NCBI GenBank assembly: GCA_937919075.1
Contig: CALFOF010000067.1
Span: forward strand, 1 to 5,796
Length of the DNA: 5,796 bases
DNA from: an uncultured Cyanobium sp.
GTDB taxonomy: Bacteria; Cyanobacteriota; Cyanobacteriia; PCC-6307; Cyanobiaceae
Reading direction: 5' to 3'
The position numbers and the translations under genes are program-made. This document shows positions 1 to 4,351 of the stretch, one piece after another; within the stretch, counting starts at the first letter, position 1, and each line of letters starts with the position of its first letter. The notes beneath the pieces were generated by a model. The model made no database searches, was not told the origin of the DNA, and saw only the letters and a list, made by a program, of their open reading frames with translations.

Positions 1-652
1 CGAACAGCTCCAGGTACCCGTCCAGATCGCCACGGCCCCGGGCAAGCTGCTCCATCGTGAAGCGATCGACGCCACCGCGCTCCAGCAATGCCTCCTCCAG
101 TTGGAGCAGCCCTGCTTCGCCAAGGGCAGGTGCCAGGGCCGGGATCAACCCTTCGAACTGGCCATAACCGTTCTCCTGCAGCAGCTCGGCTGCATGCGCC
201 ACCAGGGCCTCAGGGCTGAGGGCCGCCGCGCCAGCCAGGTTCGCCAAGGCGTCCACCGCGCGCTGGAACAGGCCGATCACGGCACCGGTGGAATCTGAGC
301 AGCGGTCCAGCACCCCCTCGCTGAGCTCCAGCAGGCGCACCTGCAGGTCCACCGCCAGGGCGGGATCGGCTGTGGCGATCGTCCCGCTGATCGCCTGTTG
401 CTGGGCCTCCAGGTCCGCCAGCAGCGCCTTGCGCTTGGCGGAATCGATGAAGGTGTGGCTGCGGGCGATCGATGCCAGTCGCTTGCGTACCTCCTGCGCC
501 GCCCCCTCGGCTCCGCCGGCGGCGGCCAGGGCCAGCCGCAGCCGCCGCTGGATCACGGCGTTGCCGGCGCTCACCTCGATCAGCAACTCCGCCAGGGCTG
601 CCGCGCCCAGCGTTTCAAGGTTCTTGGCGTTGAGGGCTCGCTTGCCGGCCAT
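1..652 (-). CDS. DUF6880-family protein, N-terminal part (runs off left edge)
   Basis: The minus strand is open from an ATG at 652 to the window edge, giving 217 codons without a stop. The protein begins MAGKRALNAKNLETLGA and continues with a basic helical stretch (IQRRLRLALA), then RKRLASIARS near residues 55-64, and later ENGYGQFEGLIPALAPALG. This pattern resembles the uncharacterised DUF6880 family, recalled from memory. Codon use is dominated by GC-ending codons such as CTG, GCC and GAG, typical of the real genes here, while the plus-strand frames over the same stretch give low-quality sequence. The protein looks soluble and mostly alpha-helical, with no signal peptide or membrane segment. 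No function is known to me for the family. No Shine-Dalgarno sequence precedes the ATG. The C-terminus lies outside the window, so full length cannot be judged. Confidence 0.82.
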   Translation of the reverse strand, partial: MAGKRALNAKNLETLGAAALAELLIEVSAGNAVIQRRLRLALAAAGGAEGAAQEVRKRLASIARSHTFIDSAKRKALLADLEAQQQAISGTIATADPALAVDLQVRLLELSEGVLDRCSDSTGAVIGLFQRAVDALANLAGAAALSPEALVAHAAELLQENGYGQFEGLIPALAPALGEAGLLQLEEALLERGGVDRFTMEQLARGRGDLDGYLELF

Positions 653-949
653 CGGCTCGGATGCTGGGCCATGAGCATGGCGCGGCTGTTGGTCCTACCG
701 CATAGGGGGGAGCTACGAGCGTCAGACCTGCAGTTTCCTCTTGCTCCACCCCGTGATGGCTGCCTCGACAGTCGCGAGATGCCATCGCAGGGGCCCTTGG
801 AGGTCCGCTTTTGCTGTGCTGCTTGCTATGGCCGTCAGCCCTTACTGCGTCACGCCGGCCCGAATCGGCACTTCCTCGGGCCTGCGGCTGCCTGCAGCCT
901 TCTACCGGGACACCATCCCAAGTGCGCCGGTGTTGCCGGCCAGCTTCAG
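653..949. other. Intergenic stretch without a convincing gene
   Basis: This gap of about 300 bp separates the leftward DUF6880 gene from the rightward small-gene cluster, so it should hold divergent promoters. I could not find a convincing -10/-35 pair on either strand. A perfect 6 bp inverted repeat with a 2 nt centre (GGCTGC-CT-GCAGCC) lies at 886-899, but it may be chance in GC-rich DNA. Plus-strand frames are open across part of it, yet their translations are rich in Arg, Cys and Ser and look non-coding. Confidence 0.5.
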
Positions 950-1255
950 GTGCTGGATGAAAACACCCTTCTGTTGCGCTTGGAGCCAGAAGAGCAGCAG
1001 CAGGGCGAGACAGAGGAGGACAGCCTGCTGCTCGGGCTCTTCCTCGATTCCCTCAGCCGACAGGCACTCACGAGCGATCAGGGCCCGGTGCTCTACACGG
1101 AAGCCATGGCCGCAGACGACAGTGCGCCGCTGGTGTGCCATGGCTGGGAGATCGCCTTCCAGGTTTGCCGCCTTCGCCGAATCCTGGAACGGCCGCCTGG
1201 CCATGCTCAGCTTCGTGATCGGCCATCAGATCGGCCTCGGTGCCTTGTTGGATAG
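950..1255 (+). CDS. Small acidic hypothetical protein, possibly frameshifted at its 3' end
   Basis: From a GTG at 950 the frame encodes VLDENTLLLRLEPEE, then an acidic linker, LLLGLFLDSLSRQAL (residues 26-40) and PVLYTEAMAADD (46-57). This first 62 residues has the composition of a real soluble protein: regular amphipathic helices and sensible codons. After residue 62 it turns Arg/Cys/Pro-rich until a TAG at 1253, and there the DNA also encodes a high-light-inducible-like protein in another frame from 1140. The most economical reading is that the true protein ends near residue 62-65 and an indel moved its stop codon; a genuine long overlap is the alternative. I do not recognise a named family. 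The longer open frame upstream (from 398) runs antisense through the DUF6880 gene and is not credible, so the GTG at 950 was chosen. Confidence 0.5.
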   Translation: MLDENTLLLRLEPEEQQQGETEEDSLLLGLFLDSLSRQALTSDQGPVLYTEAMAADDSAPLVCHGWEIAFQVCRLRRILERPPGHAQLRDRPSDRPRCLVG

Positions 1256-1379
1256 CTACGCGCCTGCCGCACTCAGTTTCTGCCCGTCTGCTTCTGAGCC
1301 CCTGCTCGGCTCTCGCCCCCACCACCCCCGGCCTAGCCGGGGGTTATTGATGGTTACCGCTGCATCTCCGCTCCCATGA
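1140..1379 (+). CDS. hli: High-light-inducible-like chlorophyll-binding protein (Hlip/CAB-like), with atypical tail
   Basis: Residues 9-28 read FAAFAESWNGRLAMLSFVIG, the single-helix signature of the cyanobacterial high-light-inducible family (E-x-x-N-G-R-x-A-M-x-G-F). Known family members sit in the thylakoid membrane, bind chlorophyll and carotenoid through the Glu and Asn, and protect photosystem assembly and repair. Glu14, Asn17, Gly18, Arg19, Ala21 and Met22 are present, but the usual Gly before Phe25 is Ser24. After residue 28 the sequence departs from the family (HQIGLGALLDSYA), and about 40 Ser/Pro/Arg-rich residues follow, part of them encoded by a terminator-like hairpin. The usual protein would stop well before that. 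The ATG at 1140 is the natural start, although no Shine-Dalgarno is visible. The frame overlaps the preceding small gene by 116 bp. It may be a divergent functional hli or a decaying copy that lost its stop codon. Confidence 0.6.
   Translation: MAGRSPSRFAAFAESWNGRLAMLSFVIGHQIGLGALLDSYAPAALSFCPSASEPLLGSRPHHPRPSRGLLMVTAASPLP
1324..1344 (+). terminator. GC-rich hairpin, terminator-like, inside the 3' part of the hli frame
   Basis: CCCCCGGC (1325-1332) pairs perfectly with GCCGGGGG (1336-1343) around a 3 nt CTA loop, and A1324-T1344 extends the stem to 9 bp. TTATTG follows, a weak U-tract for a plus-strand transcript. Its place just after the hli domain and before the next gene fits an intrinsic terminator for the hli transcript, though the tract is short and the hairpin is still inside the open hli frame. 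Confidence 0.5.
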
Positions 1380-1600
1380 CGGGCAATCTCCAGGCCATCG
1401 GCTTCGTGTTCAGTTGGGTGCTGGGCTGGGGGATCGGCGGCTCGCTCATCGATGCCGGCCTGATCAACGCCGGGGTCTATTCGCTGGAGGGCGGCCAACT
1501 CGGCACTGCAGCCACCTTCATTCTCTGGAGCCTGCTCTGGGGGGGTGGCGGGGTCTGGCTGTACCGGCGCTGGACCAGGCCCGTCACTCCGGAGCGTTGA
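1376..1600 (+). CDS. Small two-helix membrane protein, unknown function
   Basis: This 74-residue frame encodes a clear small membrane protein. A first hydrophobic segment covers roughly residues 6-33 (IGFVFSWVLGWGIGGSLIDA within it), a short loop with Glu38 follows, and a second segment covers about 43-63 (ATFILWSLLWGGGGVWLY). The end is basic (RRWTRPVTPER), which would place the C-terminus in the cytoplasm under the positive-inside rule. Glycine and tryptophan are abundant. I do not recognise a named family; conserved hypothetical proteins of this shape occur in picocyanobacteria. Its ATG overlaps the TGA of the hli frame as ATGA, but since a hairpin precedes it and the hli tail is doubtful, coupling is not assured. 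The 3' end overlaps the convergent 78-residue gene by 17 bp. Confidence 0.7.
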   Translation: MTGNLQAIGFVFSWVLGWGIGGSLIDAGLINAGVYSLEGGQLGTAATFILWSLLWGGGGVWLYRRWTRPVTPER

Positions 1601-1820
1601 TGCGCTGCGGCCGCCGAGCCGTGTCGATCAGCAGGTTGTGGAGCAGCTCTTTGCTGCTGATCAGCAGGTGGGCCATCCAGGTGCCCGTCAATCTGGGCTC
1701 AGCGATTCGATCGCCCTTGCAACGGCTGATGGCCTGCTCGATCTCGGCCAGCTCACGAGCGATGTTGCGCACCATCGCCTCGGTGGTCTCGCGGGGGCTG
1801 GGCCTGAGAGGGATTTGCAT
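1584..1820 (-). CDS. Small helical hypothetical protein (78 aa)
   Basis: From the ATG at 1820 the frame reads MQIPLRPSPRETTEAMV and continues as mostly charged alpha helix (NIARELAEIEQAISRC, residues 19-34; AHLLISSKELLHNLLIDT, 50-67). Codon use and amphipathic spacing support a real soluble protein; I do not recognise the family. GTGGAG lies just upstream, with only 3 nt between GGAG and the ATG. A TTG at 1847 would add nine residues (MRGRDRVEP) and overlap the stop of the cupin gene as TTGA, which would suit translational coupling, but those residues look non-conserved in character, so ATG is preferred. The gene is probably co-transcribed with the cupin 23 bp upstream. It converges on the membrane-protein gene and overlaps its end. 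Confidence 0.7.
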   Translation of the reverse strand: MQIPLRPSPRETTEAMVRNIARELAEIEQAISRCKGDRIAEPRLTGTWMAHLLISSKELLHNLLIDTARRPQRINAPE

Positions 1821-1843
1821 CGGCTCCACTCTGTCGCGTCCTC

Positions 1844-2122
1844 TCAACCAAAGCGGTAGTGCTTGCGCACCGGAGCGTGCACATCCCAGGTGCAGCTCAG
1901 CCCGGCGTCAAACACCACCAGATCCCCGGCGCCAAAGCGCACCGGCTCCCCGCCATCGGGAATGACGGTGACATCACCCTCCAGCAGCAGGCAGGTCTCC
2001 TGCTCGTTGTAGGTCCAGGGGAAGGCGCTGACCTCACAGCCCCAGGTGGGCCAGCTCGTCACTCCCAGGCACTCCAGCTGAGCCGGATCCGGGTTGGAGG
2101 TGACCGTGATGCCGCTGGCCAT
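1844..2122 (-). CDS. Cupin-domain protein, DUF861 (cupin_3) type
   Basis: The 92-residue product matches the compact single-cupin DUF861 proteins: WPTWGCEVSAFPWTYNEQET (residues 24-43) followed by CLLLEGDVTVIPDGGEPVRF, GAGDLVVFDAGLSCTWDV and a terminal VRKHYRFG. This family is related to the ureidoglycine aminohydrolase cupin, but the short bacterial members have no assigned reaction, so I give none. Family members are about 90 residues and usually begin just before the first strand (here ITVTSNPDP), which favours the ATG at 2122. In-frame alternatives are ATG 2149 and ATG 2251. The 2251 start lies 11 nt after an AGGAG but would add 43 residues of non-cupin character. The gene is in line with the carbonic anhydrase gene, separated by 157 bp that contain a hairpin. 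The product is cytoplasmic, with no signal peptide. Confidence 0.85.
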   Translation of the reverse strand: MASGITVTSNPDPAQLECLGVTSWPTWGCEVSAFPWTYNEQETCLLLEGDVTVIPDGGEPVRFGAGDLVVFDAGLSCTWDVHAPVRKHYRFG

Positions 2123-2158
2123 GGCTGTCTGAATGAAACCCAGGTCCATTGTTCGTTC

Positions 2159-2189
2159 GCTGCCTGGCAATGGGTGTTGCCAGCGCAGC
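2159..2189 (-). other. Bulged stem-loop between carbonic anhydrase and cupin genes
   Basis: On the minus-strand transcript GCTGC-G-CTGGCAA pairs with TTGCCAG-GCAGC around a 6 nt CACCCA loop. This gives 12 bp interrupted by one bulged base (complement of 2184). No U-tract follows, so it is not a standard intrinsic terminator. It ends about 10 nt before the alternative cupin ATG at 2149. It could partly terminate transcription, protect an mRNA end or mask a start. The rest of 2123-2279 shows nothing else convincing. Confidence 0.4.
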
Positions 2190-2279
2190 CCGGACGGGGC
2201 GCCCGCAGCAGCACAGCCGTGATGGGTGATGCCCTCTTCCTTTTTCTCCATGGCGGCATCCGGCTCCTGCGTGCAGCGG

Positions 2280-2957
2280 TCAACCAACCTTGCCCAGGGC
2301 ACCGCGGTATTGGATGGGCTCCACTTCTCCCATCCACTCGATCGAGCAGCGATGCAGGTCGTAGTAGCCCGCCACCACGGTGAGCTGATTCGCCCTCAGC
2401 CGATCGGTGAGCAGCACGCTGGAGTGCACCAGGTTGCCGGCGGCGCTGAGCGTGTGCCGCCGGCACGACTCCTCCAGGGACAGCTGGTCGCCGAACTGCA
2501 GCAGTTCCATGCGCAACTGGCCCACCACCTGGGCCAGGCTCGGCGTGAGCACCAGCTCGGGGTGAAGTGCCGCCGAGACAGCCCCACAGCCCTCGTGACC
2601 CAGCACCACGATCAGCGGAACATCCAGATGGCCCACCGCATATTCCAGTGAGGCGATCGCAGCGGTGGTGCTCATCGTGCCGGCATTGCGGACCACGAAC
2701 AGATCACCGAAACCGCCATCGAACAGCAGCTCCACCGGCACGCGTGAGTCGGCACAACCGAGCACGGCCGCCAAAGGATGCTGGCCTTCCACCACCGACT
2801 CCATGCGTTCACGGGTGCTGTGCGGATGCAGCGACTGTCCGGCCAGGAAGCGCTGATGGCCCAGCTGTAGCAAGCGCAGCACCGCCGCAGGACGCGCTTC
2901 TGGGGTGAGCGCTGCCACCAGATCGCTGCGATCAGGCACGTCGCTGGGATCACCCAT
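2280..2957 (-). CDS. Beta-class carbonic anhydrase
   Basis: The 225-residue product catalyses reversible hydration of CO2 to bicarbonate. It carries the beta-class zinc site: Cys68 in GCADSRVP (with the Asp70-Arg72 dyad) and His121/Cys124 in VLGHEGCGAV. Other family landmarks are LGHQRFLAGQ (residues 32-41), LFVVRNAGT (86-94) and SLEYAVGHLDVPLIVVLG just before the second zinc motif. Length is normal for a bacterial enzyme, shorter than the carboxysomal CcaA type with its C-terminal extension. No signal peptide is visible, so a cytoplasmic enzyme is likely. The ATG at 2957 begins MGDPSDVPDRSDLV; the frame stays open further upstream but that part overlaps a helicase remnant and reads as non-coding. 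No Shine-Dalgarno is visible. Cupin and 78-residue genes follow on the same strand. No carboxysome or bicarbonate-transport gene is nearby in this window. Confidence 0.93.
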   Translation of the reverse strand: MGDPSDVPDRSDLVAALTPEARPAAVLRLLQLGHQRFLAGQSLHPHSTRERMESVVEGQHPLAAVLGCADSRVPVELLFDGGFGDLFVVRNAGTMSTTAAIASLEYAVGHLDVPLIVVLGHEGCGAVSAALHPELVLTPSLAQVVGQLRMELLQFGDQLSLEESCRRHTLSAAGNLVHSSVLLTDRLRANQLTVVAGYYDLHRCSIEWMGEVEPIQYRGALGKVG

Positions 2958-3052
2958 GAAGGTTGCGCGACAGAGACATCGATGCGCCCCATCCTTCTGA
3001 CAGCTGGTCGTGCTGCGCTGCTGTCCAGCCTGAACAGATTGGTGCCGCAAGC

Positions 3053-3199
3053 CATGACGATCGCCCTGATCCGCTTGCTCTGGTCGCCGCGTTCGCGCTC
3101 TTCCAGCACCCGATTGATGATCGGGATCATGCAACCCAGCGACTTGCCGGAGCCCGTGCCGGAGATCACCACCAGGCTGCTGCCGGCGGCCCACGACAA
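3053..3199 (-). pseudogene. Remnant of a DEAD/DEAH-box helicase (motif I region only)
   Basis: In one minus-strand frame the DNA encodes AAGSSLVVISGTGSGKSLG, then MIPIINRVLEERERGDQSKR and IRAIVM. GTGSGKS is the Walker A (motif I), and the following helix with GDQSKR-x-RAI matches superfamily 2 DEAD/DEAH helicases, in which a YPMNAL-type motif normally comes next. Here the sequence goes to ACGTNLF and loses all resemblance before the carbonic anhydrase ATG at 2957. Upstream the frame reaches a TAA at about 3292 without a plausible start. A different frame over 3198-3270 gives MPQLQHDPIG, which may be a frameshifted piece of the same gene. Helicases of this kind are many hundreds of residues long, so this is a fragment. 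It occupies the 347 bp gap between the carbonic anhydrase and LysR-like genes, which otherwise shows nothing. Confidence 0.65.
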
Positions 3200-3304
3200 C
3201 GCGGCTGTCGTCCGATCGGATCGTGCTGAAGCTGCGGCATGAAGGATTGGGAACCGCTGGCGCCCTGCATTGATTTTGGATCTGCATCGTTATGCTCCGG
3301 GCGC

Positions 3305-4177
3305 CTACTTGTTGGCTGGGCTGTAGGCCAACCGCTCGGCGGTGTGGGCCAGCACCGCCTGTTGGCGCCACCCCTGCGGCAACACCAGCCATAGCGGCAC
3401 CCTGATCGGCTCAGGCAGGGGCAGCCGGGTGAGCGCTTGCCACCAATCAGCAGGCGCCACCTGGGGGAAGGGCATCGCCAGGCCGGCCTGCTGCAGGCGT
3501 GCCAGCCACTGGGCCGGCGTGTGGCAGGCGTTGCCGGCGGTCTTGAGCGAGAAGCCGCGCTGCAGCAACGCCTGCTGCAGACCTTCCGCCACTGCCCGAT
3601 TCGGCACCAGCACCCCCGGCTGGTCGCCATTGGGATGGGGATGGGGATGGCGACCGGAGACCGCCAGATCGAGTGCAACCGCCCCCAGAGACACGAACTC
3701 CAGCTCACTGGCAAGCGGCGGAGCCTCCCCTTGAAACTCCAACCCCGACACCAGGGCGCCATCGAGCACCCCCTGGCGCACCAGCTCCAGCCAGCCGTCC
3801 AGCGGCCGGAACCGCGGCGGGGCCGGCAGCAGCCAGCTACAACCCGTCAGCAGCGGCTGCAGGAGCACATCTGTGCCAAAGCGGGCCACGCCGGCGGAGA
3901 GGCGATGGGCACGGCAGCCGAGCCGCAGCAGCCGCATCGCCTGGGAGGTTCCATAGCAACAGCCCACCTGACGGCGCCGATTCGGCACCAAGGCAAAGTC
4001 CGCGGCGAGGGCGCGGGTGCGACGGCTCACTGTGGGCTGACTGACAGAGGCCAATCGGCCGGCCTCAAGGGTGGTGCCACTGAGCTCCAGCAGATCCAGC
4101 AGACGGATGTCCTGCAGCAGGGCAGGCAGGCGGTAACGATGAGCCGGTCTGGGTATCGGTTGACTGGGGAGTTCCAC
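3305..4177 (-). CDS. LysR-like transcriptional regulator
   Basis: The product (290 residues from GTG 4177) begins with a LysR-type winged helix at about residues 24-62: DIRLLDLLELSGTTLEAGRL followed by SVSQPTVSRRTRALAADF, with the recognition helix in QPTVSRRTR. The rest (about 95-290) has the mixed alpha/beta character of an effector-binding domain, for example LVRQGVLDGALVSGLEF and VLVPNRAVAEGLQQALL. Length is normal for the family. The frame is open to a TTG at 4267, but those 30 codons use AGG, AGA and TTA, unlike the rest, and cross the divergent control region, so GTG 4177 is preferred; no ATG is available. An oddity is a HPHPHP stretch at residues 177-182. LysR regulators usually control a divergently transcribed neighbour as well as themselves; that neighbour here is the kinase/WYL gene. 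The effector is unknown. The domain is divergent and the LysR assignment rests mainly on the HTH. Confidence 0.75.
   Translation of the reverse strand: MELPSQPIPRPAHRYRLPALLQDIRLLDLLELSGTTLEAGRLASVSQPTVSRRTRALAADFALVPNRRRQVGCCYGTSQAMRLLRLGCRAHRLSAGVARFGTDVLLQPLLTGCSWLLPAPPRFRPLDGWLELVRQGVLDGALVSGLEFQGEAPPLASELEFVSLGAVALDLAVSGRHPHPHPNGDQPGVLVPNRAVAEGLQQALLQRGFSLKTAGNACHTPAQWLARLQQAGLAMPFPQVAPADWWQALTRLPLPEPIRVPLWLVLPQGWRQQAVLAHTAERLAYSPANK
3622..3655. repeat. GGGGAT tandem repeat framed by a 9 bp inverted repeat
   Basis: GGTCGCCAT (3622-3630) and its exact complement ATGGCGACC (3647-3655) flank a G-rich core that repeats GGGGAT/GGGAT three times. The stretch lies inside the LysR-like gene and encodes its HPHPHP segment. 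The plus strand has three runs of three or four G and a fourth of two, so a weak G-quadruplex or a cruciform is conceivable. The hexamer makes it a likely slippage site. Confidence 0.6.
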
Positions 4178-4235
4178 CGGAATCTCTGGGGCACTGCTGG
4201 AAGCTTCTGTCCGGGAAGCTTGAAACCTGCTTAAT

Positions 4236-4308
4236 CTCCTGCGAAAGAGCAGCAGAATCCAGATCAAACGAATCCCAAACTTGGTTTGTTCGTGCTTTTT
4301 CGCAGGAG
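4236..4308. promoter_or_regulatory. Divergent control region bounded by a 14/15 inverted repeat
   Basis: CTCCTGCGAAAGAGC at 4236-4250 is the reverse complement of GCTTTTTCGCAGGAG at 4294-4308 in 14 of 15 positions. The region separates the leftward LysR-like gene from the rightward kinase/WYL gene. Each arm carries AGGAG directed toward the gene on its own side, so the arms may be matching ribosome-binding segments or operator half-sites. On the right, AGGAG is 10 nt before an ATG at 4319. On the left no ATG, GTG or TTG in the regulator's frame follows at normal spacing. No clear -10/-35 pair could be assigned. Confidence 0.5.
4269..4292. promoter_or_regulatory. Imperfect dyad, candidate operator
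   Basis: CAAAC (4276-4280) and GTTTG (4284-4288) form a dyad around TTG, and CGAA (4269-4272) pairs with TTCG (4289-4292) once a 3 nt TCC on the left is bulged. It lies between the arms of the larger inverted repeat in the divergent intergenic region, where a LysR-type protein would be expected to bind. The symmetry is visible; regulator binding is an inference. Confidence 0.35.
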
Positions 4309-4318
4309 CAGCTTGATC

Positions 4319-4351
4319 ATGTGTTCCTTGCCGCCCGGGCTGCAGCGATGA
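4319..4351 (+). CDS. Possible ten-codon leader ORF overlapping the kinase/WYL start
   Basis: ATG at 4319 opens a frame encoding MCSLPPGLQR and ends at TGA 4349-4351, which overlaps the ATG (4348) of the next gene as ATGA. It has the best ribosome-binding site of the region: AGGAG at 4304-4308, 10 nt upstream. It may couple translation into the downstream gene. The alternative is that the AGGAG serves a GTG at 4321 (12 nt spacing) in the kinase frame, which would add nine residues to that protein. A frame this short can occur by chance. Confidence 0.25.
   Translation: MCSLPPGLQR

Noticed and set aside
398..949. Long plus-strand open frame upstream of 950, continuous with the small acidic gene
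   Set aside because: It runs antisense through the DUF6880 gene and then through Cys/Arg-rich sequence; only the part after 950 has coding character.
741..1139. Open frame leading into the Hlip-like gene, with a hydrophobic stretch resembling a signal peptide
   Set aside because: Most of it is Arg/Ser/Cys-rich and out of frame with the acidic protein, so the ATG at 1140 is the better start.
902..1204. Minus-strand frame with a hydrophobic Leu-rich segment
   Set aside because: It is the antisense of the acidic protein's Gln/Glu-rich codons; the Leu run comes from complemented CAG/GAG codons.
2059..2466. Minus-strand frame across the cupin and carbonic anhydrase genes
   Set aside because: It overlaps two well-supported genes on the same strand and is rich in Arg, Ser and Trp, as shadow frames are in GC-rich DNA.
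3166..3762. Minus-strand frame of about 200 codons within the LysR-like gene
   Set aside because: It is a shifted frame of the regulator; only its last part could be a frameshifted piece of the helicase remnant.
4199..4221. GGAAGCTT repeated twice, 15 bp apart
   Set aside because: Two copies of a short palindromic word near the regulator start are too little to call an operator or iteron.
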